Notes: generated by a model not told the origin, from the sequence alone. A stretch of 64,000 nucleotides of DNA from JAMLHH01 sp035515235 (GCA_035515235.1 DATJBS010000076.1:1-64000), one strand, 5' to 3'; counted from the first letter of the stretch, positions 34,610-42,863 are shown. Translations and numbers: made by a program.

Positions 34610-36481
34610 ATGCAGAAATTAGTCCTCATTTGTTGTTTGCTTTTCATCAAAGGTCATTTATTGGCTCAAGATTCAGATAGTACGGCATATCTTTTAATGA
34701 CGGACACCATCACCTATATTTCAGATCCTTCCTCTAATTTTCCTCAAGCATCAACAGTAGGCGATGTTTTAAAATTGACTCCTAGTGTTTTTCTTCGCTC
34801 TAGTACTATGGGAGGCATTCAGACTGTGTCAGCACAAGGTCTAAATGCTCAGCATATTCAAGTGTTGTGGAATGATATTCCCGTGAATTCTAGTATGTTG
34901 GGAGTAGCGGATTTGTCTTTGTTTTCGGTAGGCTATCATCAGAAAATATCTTATGATGTACAAAATCAAGAACTCGCGACAGGCGGTTTAGCAGGAATTG
35001 TAAATATTAAAGACAATACCTTTTTTGACAAGAGTATCATTTCAGCTTTGAAGCAATCTGTAGGTTCTTTTGGGCAATCTTTGACGAATCTACATCACCA
35101 AGGCAGTCAAAAAAACCAAAGTTGGTCTATCAGCGCTACTTACGAGAAAGCGGAAAATGATTTTTCTTATAATGACTATACCGTCTATCCAAATATCATC
35201 AAAACTCAAAATGATGCTTCTTTCTATAAATGGAATATTCAAGACCAATGGAGCATGATTTTTAAAAATGGATCTAAAATAAAATGGATTCAAGAAATTA
35301 ATACCACCAATAGAAATCTACCTGCGTTTTTAGTCACTCCGAATAACTTATCTACTCAAAAAGATTTTTCAGCTAGACAATTATTGAAATGGGAAATTCA
35401 AAAGACTTCAATAGAACATGCTATTACTGGTTTTTATAGTCATAGCAATTTATTATACGAAGATTATACCTTAAGAAGAGCTTCGGACAATAATGAAAAC
35501 TTAGGCTTTTTTAGATATCAAGGAAGTTGGAAGTTTAGCAATAAATGGAAATGGTCTTACGGTTCAGATGTGAAATTAAATCATGTCAAAACTGTCAATT
35601 ATATCAAAAGTCCAAAGGAATTGGGGTGGGATGTATTTCAATCAATGCAATTTCAGCCAAATTTGAACTTTAATATCAAAGGGCTTTTTAAAGTAGCTAC
35701 TCGAAGTGATCTAGGTTGGTATTTTCCTTTCTTATTGGAATCTAATGCTTTTTTAGGAAAAAATAGAAACTACAAAATTTGGGCAAATATTGGAGCGGAT
35801 GTTAGATTTCCTACTCTAAATGATAGATTTTGGATGCCTGGAGGAAGAGTAGAATTAGAACCTGAATCCAATATCAAATCCACCTTAGGAAGCTCTGCAA
35901 AATTAAATTTGAATACTCAATGGTCTTGGAATTCAAGAGTAGAATTCTTCTTTAATAAAATTGATGACATGATACTTTGGTATCCATCTAATAAAGGATT
36001 TTTTCAGCCTATTAACGAGGGGAAAGTTTTAGCGTATGGTGCTAATCTAGAGCAAGAACTCGAGTGGAAAAATCAAAATCATCAGGTGACTTTAAATGGT
36101 GCTTTGGGTTGGAATCGTTCTGGAAATATAGATAAGAAATCTGCCAACGATAAATCACAGTGGGTTCAATTACCATATTTCCCAATATTATCAGGAAAGT
36201 TCTCTTTGGACTACAAATGGAAAAACTTAGGACTGAATATAGATGGACAGTCTTATTCTCAAAGATTTGTTACCCGAGATGCTGGAATATTTTTAACTGC
36301 ATATTCTATTGTCAATACCTCTATTAATTATACTCAAAAAATTAAATCGATTGCTATCGAAGGACGAATATCTTGTCTTAACTTATTGAATCAACAATAT
36401 GAAGAAGTGAGATATCGTCCAATGCCTGGAAGAAATTATTTATTTACCCTATTTATAACTTGGAAACATGAAAAAAATTAA
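34610..36481 (+). CDS. btuB: TonB-dependent receptor, vitamin B12 type (BtuB-like)
   Basis: The 623-residue outer-membrane protein has a signal peptide (to about LLAQD at 17-21), a possible TonB box DTITYIS near 32-38, and a plug domain (STVGDVLKLTPSVFLRS near 49-65, GLAGIVNIKDNT near 134-145). A 22-stranded barrel follows to a C-terminal aromatic strand FTLFITWKH near 612-620. Substrate assignment comes from the cobalamin riboswitch directly upstream and the BtuG-like gene directly downstream (overlap of 14 bases). It imports cobalamin energised by TonB-ExbBD. The length matches BtuB rather than SusC-type receptors. No btuCDF transporter genes follow in the window. Confidence 0.92.
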   Translation: MQKLVLICCLLFIKGHLLAQDSDSTAYLLMTDTITYISDPSSNFPQASTVGDVLKLTPSVFLRSSTMGGIQTVSAQGLNAQHIQVLWNDIPVNSSMLGVADLSLFSVGYHQKISYDVQNQELATGGLAGIVNIKDNTFFDKSIISALKQSVGSFGQSLTNLHHQGSQKNQSWSISATYEKAENDFSYNDYTVYPNIIKTQNDASFYKWNIQDQWSMIFKNGSKIKWIQEINTTNRNLPAFLVTPNNLSTQKDFSARQLLKWEIQKTSIEHAITGFYSHSNLLYEDYTLRRASDNNENLGFFRYQGSWKFSNKWKWSYGSDVKLNHVKTVNYIKSPKELGWDVFQSMQFQPNLNFNIKGLFKVATRSDLGWYFPFLLESNAFLGKNRNYKIWANIGADVRFPTLNDRFWMPGGRVELEPESNIKSTLGSSAKLNLNTQWSWNSRVEFFFNKIDDMILWYPSNKGFFQPINEGKVLAYGANLEQELEWKNQNHQVTLNGALGWNRSGNIDKKSANDKSQWVQLPYFPILSGKFSLDYKWKNLGLNIDGQSYSQRFVTRDAGIFLTAYSIVNTSINYTQKIKSIAIEGRISCLNLLNQQYEEVRYRPMPGRNYLFTLFITWKHEKN

Positions 36482-37556
36482 TGCATTTGGATTATTTGTA
36501 TTTGGACTGATCCTCCTAACAGCAAGCTGTAAGAAAAATGAATCATTTGTTGAAGATGATATTAAAGACGCTAAAGGTTTTTATATCATTAATGAAGGTT
36601 CGTTCTCGTTAGGAAATGCAAGTTTGAGCTTTTACGATTTTGACAAAAAAACAATTTCGAATTCCCTATTTGAAGGTATTAACAACAGACCTTTAGGCGA
36701 TGTATTTCAAAATTTAAAATTTAATGATGGCAAAGGATATTTAATCGTCAATAATTCTAGAAAAATTGAAGTAGTGGACAGCGCCTCTATGAAAAGCATT
36801 AGAACTATTGAAGGGTTTACTTCTCCAAGAAACATCTATTTCAAAAATGGTAAAGCCTATGTGACAGATTTGTACAGTAATGAAATCACGGTTTTAGATG
36901 GAAAATCTTTAGAGAAAATTGGGGCTATCGCGGTGGAAGGTTCTACGGAGGATATCGTGGAGACTTATGACAAATTAATTGTTGCCGTCAATCAATCTTT
37001 TGAATATTCTAACGTAAGCCTTCAAGGAATTTTAGTAATTGATACTAAGACTGATACAATTGAAAAGTATGTGAAATTGTCTGAAGGTGCTGTTGATTTA
37101 GAAATAGATAACAACGGAGATATTTGGGTATACTGTACAGGCTTTTGGGGGACTAATGCTTCTGGAAAATTATACAAAGTTAATGGATACACGCACAAGG
37201 TCGCTCAAACTTTTGATTTTGGTAAATTAGCTTATTATGCTAATCCGTTGAGATTCAATAATGTCAAAAACCAAATTTATTATGCTATCGGAGGAGATGA
37301 GGGTTCGTATACAGATTTTGATATCTACTCCATGCCAATTAATAGCACAAGTCTGCCGACGACACCGTTCTATGACAGCAAAAACGAGTACATGTATGGT
37401 TATAATATCGATCAGTTTAGAAACGAACTCTATATATTAGATGCAGTAGATGGTATGCAAAAAGGAGTGATGTCTATCATTAATATAGATACTAAGACCA
37501 AAAAATCATCTTTTGATATAGGTTATTTCCCAAGTAATATTGTTTTTAAATATTAA
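36468..37556 (+). CDS. Surface B12-binding lipoprotein, BtuG-like beta-propeller (DUF5074/YncE-like)
   Basis: The 362-residue protein has a lipoprotein signal ending at Cys21 (LLTASCKKN). Repeated beta-propeller blades follow, of the type DFDKKTISNSLFE, SRKIEVVDSASMKSI, YSNEITVLDGKSLEKIGAI and GILVIDTKTDTIEKYV, i.e. a YncE/DUF5074-like seven-bladed propeller. In gut Bacteroides, BtuG is such a surface propeller that binds B12 very tightly and docks on BtuB. The overlap with btuB, which is under a cobalamin riboswitch, supports the same role. The gene name btuG is inferred by fold and context and not by ligand residues. Confidence 0.8.
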   Translation: MKKINAFGLFVFGLILLTASCKKNESFVEDDIKDAKGFYIINEGSFSLGNASLSFYDFDKKTISNSLFEGINNRPLGDVFQNLKFNDGKGYLIVNNSRKIEVVDSASMKSIRTIEGFTSPRNIYFKNGKAYVTDLYSNEITVLDGKSLEKIGAIAVEGSTEDIVETYDKLIVAVNQSFEYSNVSLQGILVIDTKTDTIEKYVKLSEGAVDLEIDNNGDIWVYCTGFWGTNASGKLYKVNGYTHKVAQTFDFGKLAYYANPLRFNNVKNQIYYAIGGDEGSYTDFDIYSMPINSTSLPTTPFYDSKNEYMYGYNIDQFRNELYILDAVDGMQKGVMSIINIDTKTKKSSFDIGYFPSNIVFKY

Positions 37557-37567
37557 TACTAAAATTT

Positions 37568-37603
37568 TTCATCATCTCTTCTTAATTTGGGAGAGATGAT
37601 GAA
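37568..37603 (+). promoter_or_regulatory. Perfect 12-bp hairpin just before the Nudix gene
   Basis: TTCATCATCTCT pairs perfectly with AGAGATGATGAA over a 12-base loop. It begins 11 bases after the btuG-like stop and ends 4 bases before the preferred Nudix ATG at 37608. It lacks a proper U-tract. It could be a weak terminator of the B12 operon or a translation-controlling stem; two earlier in-frame ATGs lie inside the 3' arm. Confidence 0.6.
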
Positions 37604-37607
37604 TTTA

Positions 37608-38141
37608 ATGAAGTATTGTAATCTATGTGGATCACCTGTCAATTTTGATTATGTGGATGGTGATAATCGCAAAAGATTTGTCTGTTCGAGTTGTCAGACC
37701 ATTCATTATACCAATCCTAATGTAGTAGTAGGAGCTGTAGTATATTGGGGTGAAAAAGTTTTGCTTTGTAAGCGTGCGATTGAACCGAGATATGGATATT
37801 GGAATCTTCCTGCAGGTTATCTAGAAGATGGAGAGAAATCAGAAGATGGAGCAGCAAGAGAAGTGATGGAAGAAGCTGGTGCAGAAATCAATATTGAAGG
37901 CGTTCATTTGGTCTATAATCTACCTCAAGCCAATCAGGTGTATATTCACTTTTTGGCAGAATTAAAAGATGGGAAATATTCTAATGGCCCAGAAAGTATT
38001 GAAACTGCATTGTTTACAGAAGAAGAGATTCCTTGGAATGATATGGCATTTACTTCTTCTTACTTTGCTTTAAAAAGATATTTTGAAGATAGAAAAACAG
38101 GAAATCGTATCACTCATATGGGAACCTTTCCTGAGAAGTAG
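37608..38141 (+). CDS. Nudix hydrolase with N-terminal zinc ribbon
   Basis: The 177-residue protein begins with MKYCNLCG (CxxC), followed by FVCSSCQ (second CxxC), a small zinc ribbon as in NudC-like enzymes. The Nudix domain follows: GYWNLPAGYLEDGEKSEDGAA at about 64-84 then REVMEEAG, fitting G-x5-E-x7-R-E-U-x-E-E-x-G-U. It hydrolyses a nucleoside diphosphate-linked substrate; NADH or ADP-ribose are common for ribbon-containing members. Earlier starts exist (TTG 37587, ATG 37596 and 37599) but lie in a hairpin arm, and the ATG at 37608 starts right at the ribbon. It converges with pgk. Confidence 0.88.
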   Translation: MKYCNLCGSPVNFDYVDGDNRKRFVCSSCQTIHYTNPNVVVGAVVYWGEKVLLCKRAIEPRYGYWNLPAGYLEDGEKSEDGAAREVMEEAGAEINIEGVHLVYNLPQANQVYIHFLAELKDGKYSNGPESIETALFTEEEIPWNDMAFTSSYFALKRYFEDRKTGNRITHMGTFPEK

Positions 38142-38162
38142 AATTCAAAAGTTAGAAATAAA

Positions 38163-38193
38163 AAAGCGACAAACTTCAGGAATTTGTCGCTTT
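38163..38193 (+). terminator. Terminator hairpin 1 between Nudix and pgk genes
   Basis: AAAGCGACAAA pairs with TTTGTCGCTTT. It lies between convergent genes and could work in both directions. Confidence 0.75.
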
Positions 38194-38230
38194 AAAAACG
38201 GCATTTGATTTTGTATCAAATGCCGTTTTT
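38194..38230 (-). terminator. Terminator hairpin 2, serving pgk (bidirectional)
   Basis: AAAAACGGCATTTGAT pairs with ATCAAATGCCGTTTTT, a 16-base stem with a 5-base loop and T-tracts on both strands. It directly follows hairpin 1 and lies 21 bases past the pgk stop on the minus strand. Confidence 0.88.
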
Positions 38231-38250
38231 ATTTTTTGTTATATAATTTC

Positions 38251-39468
38251 TTACTCCTTTATCGCAGCAACTCCTGGTAAAACTTTGCCTTCGAAAAATT
38301 CTAGCAATGCACCACCTCCAGTAGAAACAAAACTCACTTTGTCTGCTAATTTGAATAAGTTTACTGCTGCTACAGAATCACCACCACCTACTAAAGTAAA
38401 AGCGCCTTTTGTTGTTGCATCTGCTACTGCATACGCTATAGCTTCCGTTCCTTTTCTGAAAGCATCCATTTCAAATACTCCCATAGGTCCATTCCAAAGA
38501 ACTGTTTTAGAATTTAGAATAATATTGGTGTATTCTTCAATCGTTTCTGGACCGATATCTAATCCCATCCATCCGTCAGGAGTTTCGTCTACAGATATTG
38601 TTTGAGTATTTGCTTTCGCATCAAATTTGTCTGCGATCACTTGATCTTTAGGTAGGTATAAATTGACTCCTTTTTCTTTGGCTTTTTGTAAGATTTCTAA
38701 AGCTAAATCCAATTTGTCATCTTCACATAAGCTGTTTCCGATAGAGTGTCCCATCGCTTTCGAGAAAGTATAAGACATACCACCACCGATGATAATATTG
38801 TCAGCAATATTTAAAAGATTCTCTATGATTAAAATCTTGTCAGAAACTTTTGCACCACCTAAAATTGCAGTGAATGGTTTTGTAGGAGATTTAATCACTT
38901 TCTCAGCATTCGCTACTTCTGCATTCATCAAATAACCAAATGCTTTCTTGCCCTTTTCAAAAAACTGTGCAACAATCGTTGTGCTTGCATGCGCTCTATG
39001 GGCAGTGCCAAATGCATCATTGATATAGATTTCTCCTAATTTTGCTAGTTCTTCAGCAAACTCTTGATCTCCCTTTTTTTCTCCTTGGTGAAATCTTGTA
39101 TTTTCTACTAATAATACTTCACCAGCTTTTAAAGATTGTGCTTGTGCTACTACTTTATCACCTATACAATTGTCAGCAAACAATACATCTTGACCTAATA
39201 TCTCAGACAGTTTAGATTGGACATGTTGAAGTGTAAATTTTTCTACATCAATTTTTCCATCATTTTTTAACTTTTTGAGCGGTCTTCCCAAATGCGACAT
39301 TAATATGACAGCTCCACCATCTTTCAATATTTTTTTGATAGTAGGTAAAGCCGCACGGATTCGGGTGTCATCGGTGACTTCATAAGTTTTTTTGTCCAAT
39401 GGAACATTGAAATCTACTCTAACGAGTACTTTTTTATTCTCAAAATTAATTTGGTCAATCTGACTCAT
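38251..39468 (-). CDS. pgk: Phosphoglycerate kinase
   Basis: Converts 1,3-bisphosphoglycerate and ADP to 3-phosphoglycerate and ATP. The 405-residue protein has the substrate region VRVDFNVPLDKKTYEVTDD near 16-34, SHLGRP at 59-64, DNCIGDKV near 98, NTRFHQGEKKG near 123, the hinge GGAKVSDKI near 204-212, and the nucleotide-binding WNGPMGVFE near 324-332 and VGGGDSVAAV near 358-367. All are canonical. It lies 14 bases after gapA on the same strand, a usual glycolytic pair, and is closed by the double terminator. Confidence 0.97.
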   Translation of the reverse strand: MSQIDQINFENKKVLVRVDFNVPLDKKTYEVTDDTRIRAALPTIKKILKDGGAVILMSHLGRPLKKLKNDGKIDVEKFTLQHVQSKLSEILGQDVLFADNCIGDKVVAQAQSLKAGEVLLVENTRFHQGEKKGDQEFAEELAKLGEIYINDAFGTAHRAHASTTIVAQFFEKGKKAFGYLMNAEVANAEKVIKSPTKPFTAILGGAKVSDKILIIENLLNIADNIIIGGGMSYTFSKAMGHSIGNSLCEDDKLDLALEILQKAKEKGVNLYLPKDQVIADKFDAKANTQTISVDETPDGWMGLDIGPETIEEYTNIILNSKTVLWNGPMGVFEMDAFRKGTEAIAYAVADATTKGAFTLVGGGDSVAAVNLFKLADKVSFVSTGGGALLEFFEGKVLPGVAAIKE

Positions 39469-39482
39469 TGTAATGGTGTTTT

Positions 39483-40496
39483 TTAATTTAATGATTTACA
39501 CTCTGCTACTTTCAATACTAATTCAGCTAATCTACTAGAATAACCGTACTCATTGTCGTACCAACCTACTATTTTGCAAAATTTATCTGAAACCATAGCA
39601 GTCAATTCAGAATCAAAAATACAAGAATGCGGATTAGTTACAATGTCTCTAGACACTAAAGGAGCGTCGGTGTATTCTATAATTCCTTTAAATCTTCCTT
39701 CGCTTGCTGCATTTTGGAATGCTAAATTAATTTCTTCTACAGTGGTAGACTTAGAGAGCGTACAATATACTTCGGTTAAAGAGCCTACTAAAACTGGAAC
39801 TCTCATCGCTCCACCAATAATTTTACCTTTCATTTCAGGAAGTACTAATTCCACTGCTTTAGTAGCATTAGAAGTAGTAGGCACTATATTCTCGGCAGCA
39901 GCACGAGCTCTTCTATAATCGCCTTTGTGATTGCCATCTTGAAGGTTTTGATCGCCCGTATAAGCATGTACAGTGGACATAATAGCTTGCTCAATACCAA
40001 AGTGGTCGTTCATCACTTGAATCATCGGCGCAAGACAGTTAGTGGTACAAGATGCATTAGATAAAATAGTGTCTTCAGCGGTTATTGTATCATCATTAAT
40101 TCCTAAAACTATCGTCTTAGTTAATTTGTCAGCAGGAGAGGAGATGATGACCTTTTTAGCGCCAGCTTCTATATGTTCACTTGCAGTAGCAAAGTTTCTA
40201 GCTTTACCAGTACATTCTATTACGATATCGATATTCATTTCTTTCCAAGGCAGCTTTTTGAAATCTGCTATTTCTGTACATGAAATTGGTCTTCCGTTGA
40301 TAATTATATTTTTATCATCATGATCCACCTTTTGATCCCATGTTCCGTGGGCGCTATCGTACTGTATTAAATGCGCTAAAATCTCATTCTCAGCCAAATC
40401 ATTAATTGCTACCACCTCCACTTCTGGATTGTCGTATAGTATTCTAAAAACTAATCTGCCTATTCTTCCAAGACCATTTATTGCAATTCTTTTCAT
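39483..40496 (-). CDS. gapA: Glyceraldehyde-3-phosphate dehydrogenase, type I
   Basis: The 337-residue protein has the NAD-binding start INGLGRIGRLVFR at residues 6-18, catalytic Cys150 in SNASCTTNCLAP, His in STVHAYTGDQ near 178-187, and WYDNEYGYSSRL near 315-326. Asp33 in AINDLAE suggests NAD preference. It catalyses oxidative phosphorylation of glyceraldehyde 3-phosphate. It is first in the gapA-pgk unit. A TAACTTTA box around 25-30 bases upstream of the ATG may be its -7 element, but the -33 box is not clear. Confidence 0.97.
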   Translation of the reverse strand: MKRIAINGLGRIGRLVFRILYDNPEVEVVAINDLAENEILAHLIQYDSAHGTWDQKVDHDDKNIIINGRPISCTEIADFKKLPWKEMNIDIVIECTGKARNFATASEHIEAGAKKVIISSPADKLTKTIVLGINDDTITAEDTILSNASCTTNCLAPMIQVMNDHFGIEQAIMSTVHAYTGDQNLQDGNHKGDYRRARAAAENIVPTTSNATKAVELVLPEMKGKIIGGAMRVPVLVGSLTEVYCTLSKSTTVEEINLAFQNAASEGRFKGIIEYTDAPLVSRDIVTNPHSCIFDSELTAMVSDKFCKIVGWYDNEYGYSSRLAELVLKVAECKSLN

Positions 40497-40565
40497 GATT
40501 TTCGTTTGGTATGAACTGTAAAGTTATATAAAGCAAAAGAATTTTTAAATTTCTTTTGTATGGAG

Positions 40566-40596
40566 TTTGGAAAATTAGTACAAGTGCGTATATTTG
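40566..40596 (+). promoter_or_regulatory. Consensus Bacteroidota promoter of the tRNA-Glu operon
   Basis: TTTG (40566-40569), a spacer of exactly 19 bases and TATATTTG (40589-40596) match TTTG-N19-TAnnTTTG with no mismatch. It lies 40 bases before the first tRNA-Glu. Confidence 0.8.
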
Positions 40597-40635
40597 CACT
40601 CGCTAAGCCCTAGGCTTTGCAAAAGTTCATTAAAT

Positions 40636-40710
40636 GGCCCGTTCGTCTATCGGTTAGGACGCCAGGTTTTCATCCTGGTAAGAGGGGTTCGACTCCCCTA
40701 CGGGCTACCA
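40636..40710 (+). tRNA. tRNA-Glu (anticodon UUC)
   Basis: Acceptor arms GGCCCGT and ACGGGCT pair (first pair G-U). The anticodon stem CCAGG/CCTGG encloses the loop TTTTCAT, giving anticodon TTC. The T-arm GAGGGGTTCGACTCCCC is regular, and CCA is encoded (40708-40710). Confidence 0.95.
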
Positions 40711-40727
40711 ACAACACTCCAAGCGAT

Positions 40728-40802
40728 GGCCCGTTCGTCTAGGGGTAAGGACAGAAGAGTTTCATTCTTCAAACAGGGGTTCGAATCCCTTACGGGCTAC
40801 CA
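40728..40802 (+). tRNA. Second tRNA-Glu (anticodon UUC) with a divergent anticodon arm
   Basis: Same acceptor stem as its neighbour (GGCCCGT / ACGGGCT), D-arm GTCTAGGGGTAAGGAC, anticodon stem GAAGA/TCTTC with loop GTTTCAT (anticodon TTC), and encoded CCA (40800-40802). The anticodon stem differs entirely from the first copy, loop position 32 is G, and the T-stem has A-T and G-T pairs. It may be a working isoacceptor or a diverging copy. The 17-base gap implies cotranscription. Confidence 0.85.
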
Positions 40803-40942
40803 GCTTACAATATTTTTTCAATTTTATTTTTTGTCATTTGCTAAAAGTTTTTTGACAAAAACTACAGATTTCTCTACAAGACAGATATTCGAATAAATTT
40901 CAACTAAACAATATGAGATGTGTTTATTACAATCAAATCTAA

Positions 40943-41200
40943 TTACTCATAAATATCTTTTCTGTGTCCCAAAGTAATAATATCTATAAGGAGTTCTTTG
41001 TCAAATATTTCATAGATAATTCTTTAGTTTCCTATTCTAATTCTATAACCATCTCTACCTCTTAGTTTTTTATATCCCATAGGACGTGGATTCTTTTCTA
41101 AATCTCCTATGGCATTAAATATAGGTTCAGCAGTATTGTCATCAAGTTTATCTAATTGCCTCTGTGCTTTTTTAGATAATACAGCAATATAATTAGACAT
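40943..41200 (-). pseudogene. RelE-type toxin interrupted by an in-frame TAA
   Basis: From the ATG at 41200 an 86-codon frame reads as a complete RelE-like mRNA interferase: MSNYIAVLSKKAQRQLDKLD, IGDLEKNPRPMGYKKLRGRD, GYRIRIGN, then stop, then RIIYEIFDKELLIDIITLG and HRKDIYE. Codon 59 (41024-41026) is TAA exactly where related toxins have Tyr or Trp in 'R-I-G-[NDK]-[YW]-R-[IV]-I-Y'. Everything else is intact, so this is a recent nonsense inactivation. It overlaps the antitoxin gene by 8 bases. Confidence 0.85.
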
Positions 41201-41390
41201 TGACAGATTTTCTGATTTTTAAGTATTCAGAAAATGGAATACGTTCTCCATTATCTTCTTTTTTAGCCTCGTCGTACAGTCTAATATCTTCCAACTCCTC
41301 CATAATTTCTTCAAACTCTTGAACAGTAAGAATTACCAAAGACTTTTTCCCTTCGGCATCTTTAATATATTGTGGATTTACAGAAATCAT
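41193..41390 (-). CDS. Phd/YefM-like antitoxin
   Basis: A 65-residue protein upstream of the broken RelE toxin: MISVNPQYIKDAEGKKSLVI followed by LTVQEFEEIMEELEDIRLYD and an acidic-basic C-terminal toxin-binding tail. This fits the Phd/YefM antitoxin pattern: an N-terminal strand, a 'V-x-L-[ST]-x-x-E-[FY]-x-x-[IL]' helix and a 'D-x-x-x-x-D' segment. The frame opens nine codons earlier (41417), but the start at 41390 fits the family. It still has an intact frame despite the toxin defect. Confidence 0.8.
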   Translation of the reverse strand: MISVNPQYIKDAEGKKSLVILTVQEFEEIMEELEDIRLYDEAKKEDNGERIPFSEYLKIRKSVNV

Positions 41391-41584
41391 CTTTAATATT
41401 TTATCAGTTTGTATCACTCTTTCAAAAAATTTGAAATCTATTGATAGTACTTATAAAGTTAACGAAAACGATTAGAATTATGTTCTTTTAGATTTTCTAT
41501 TTGAAATCATAGATTTCTATTGGAGCTAGATCAGTGATCCTCTTCAATATTCTCACTATTTTCCGCACTCCTTATACTTTCATG

Positions 41585-41592
41585 TATCTTTG
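41585..41592 (+). promoter_or_regulatory. Putative -7 box of rlmK
   Basis: TATCTTTG matches TAnnTTTG exactly and lies 18 bases before the ATG. The -33 region is T-rich (TATTTTC) without a full TTTG. Confidence 0.5.
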
Positions 41593-41610
41593 TCGATTCA
41601 ATAACATTGC

Positions 41611-42540
41611 ATGCAAGATTTTGAAAACCGACTTCGCAAAAACTTTAAACATATTTCCAAATGGGCGAGAAGACAAAAAATTACTTGTTTTCGAGTCTAT
41701 GATTTAGATATTCCATCTTATCCTTTGTGTGTGGATATCTACGGCGATTATGTTCATGTGGCAGAGTATAAGGCGAATCACAGTTTGACAGATGAAGAGC
41801 ATGCTGAATGGCTGTTTGGAAGCCTTCAAGTGATAGCGACAGTTTTAGAAGTGAATTTGGATAATGTTTTCTTGAAACTAAGAGAAAGACAAAGAGGCAC
41901 ATCTCAATACGAAAGATTTTCTCACGATAGTTTCGGCACTTGGGTAGATGAATTTGGAGCAAAGTTGTGGGTTAATTTTACCGACTATCTCGATACAGGA
42001 TTGTTTTTAGATCATCGACCTACGAGATTAATGGTCAGAAATGAATCCGATGGCAAACGAGTGCTCAATCTTTTTTCTTATACAGGAGCGTTTTCAGTGC
42101 AAGCAGCAATGGGAGGCGCCGTTCGAGTGGACACGATAGATATGTCGCAAACCTATTTAGCTTGGGCAGAGAAAAATATGGCAGAAAATGGATTTACTGA
42201 CGCTAGTAGTTATAAATTTTTAAGAGAAGATATTTTACAATGGCTGCCTGGACCACTCAAAGAGTATTACGACATTATCGTTTTTGATCCTCCTACCTTT
42301 TCCAATAGCAAAAAGATGAAAGAAATTCTCGACATTCAGCGAGATCATGCCTATCTGATTCAGCTATGTATGCAAGCATTGAAGCCTGATGGAGTCATGT
42401 ACTTCTCTAATAATTTTAGAAATTTCAAGATGGACGAATCCGTTGCCAATGTTTTTAAAGTCAAAGATATCACCAAGCAAACCATTCCCGAAGACTTTAG
42501 AAATCAGCAGATACATCATTGTTTTAAGATCACTAAGTAA
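41611..42540 (+). CDS. rlmK: 23S rRNA methyltransferase, standalone RlmK type
   Basis: The 309-residue protein aligns with the C-terminal (RlmK) half of E. coli RlmKL, which forms m7G2069 in 23S rRNA. Matching features are ENRLRKNFKHISKWARRQ at the start, VYDLDIPSYPLCVD, LKLRERQRGTSQY, WVNFTDYLDTGLFLDHRPTR, the SAM motif LNLFSYTGAFSVQAA, FDPPTFSNSKKM and YFSNNFRNFKMD. The N-terminal RlmL/THUMP half of the E. coli fusion is absent, as is usual in Bacteroidota, so this is a separate-domain enzyme. It begins 18 bases after a TATCTTTG box. Confidence 0.9.
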   Translation: MQDFENRLRKNFKHISKWARRQKITCFRVYDLDIPSYPLCVDIYGDYVHVAEYKANHSLTDEEHAEWLFGSLQVIATVLEVNLDNVFLKLRERQRGTSQYERFSHDSFGTWVDEFGAKLWVNFTDYLDTGLFLDHRPTRLMVRNESDGKRVLNLFSYTGAFSVQAAMGGAVRVDTIDMSQTYLAWAEKNMAENGFTDASSYKFLREDILQWLPGPLKEYYDIIVFDPPTFSNSKKMKEILDIQRDHAYLIQLCMQALKPDGVMYFSNNFRNFKMDESVANVFKVKDITKQTIPEDFRNQQIHHCFKITK

Positions 42541-42863
42541 TCCTATTGTCCACACTTCGAGCAGTGCTTGAGCCTGTCGAAACCTACTGTAAAATACCCA
42601 ATACTCTTTCAGGGCGCCAATTCGCGCTTTCGCCTTGTATCTTACTTCCGCTATCGCTTCAGTAAGGATATCGGCTCTATCCCGGGCGCTTAGCTATTCC
42701 ATTCTCTATTAAACTTTTCCAACTTTCAACTACCAACTTTTCCAAAGTTTCAAACTTTGGAAAAGTTAATAGTAATAGATAAAGTTGAAAATTAAATAGT
42801 AAATTGTTTTTTTTTAAAGAATCATTCAGTTTCTTTAAATTCCCTAACTCAAATAGAATAACC
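42541..42863. other. Intergenic region with repeat fragments
   Basis: No gene. Near 42550-42580 there is a degenerate copy of the 'CACTTCGACAAGCTCAGTG' repeat seen at 53.9 kb (CTTCGAGCAG...GAGCCTGTCGAA). A GC-richer patch follows (42610-42700), and a perfect palindrome is at 42735-42767. The last 90 bases should hold the promoter of the following gene. Confidence 0.45.
42735..42767. repeat. Perfect 33-nt palindrome
   Basis: AACTTTTCCAAAGTTT, one C, then AAACTTTGGAAAAGTT: sixteen perfectly complementary bases on each side of a single central base. It lies about 195 bases after rlmK and 97 bases before the next start codon. It may be a cruciform-forming repeat or an operator; it has no T-tract to mark it as a terminator. 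Confidence 0.85.

Noticed and set aside
13860..41026. Genetic-code recoding of TAA as a sense codon
   Set aside because: TAA is used as a normal stop by many intact genes here (for example fbaB, pgk, priA), so reassignment is not credible; only local read-through remains conceivable.
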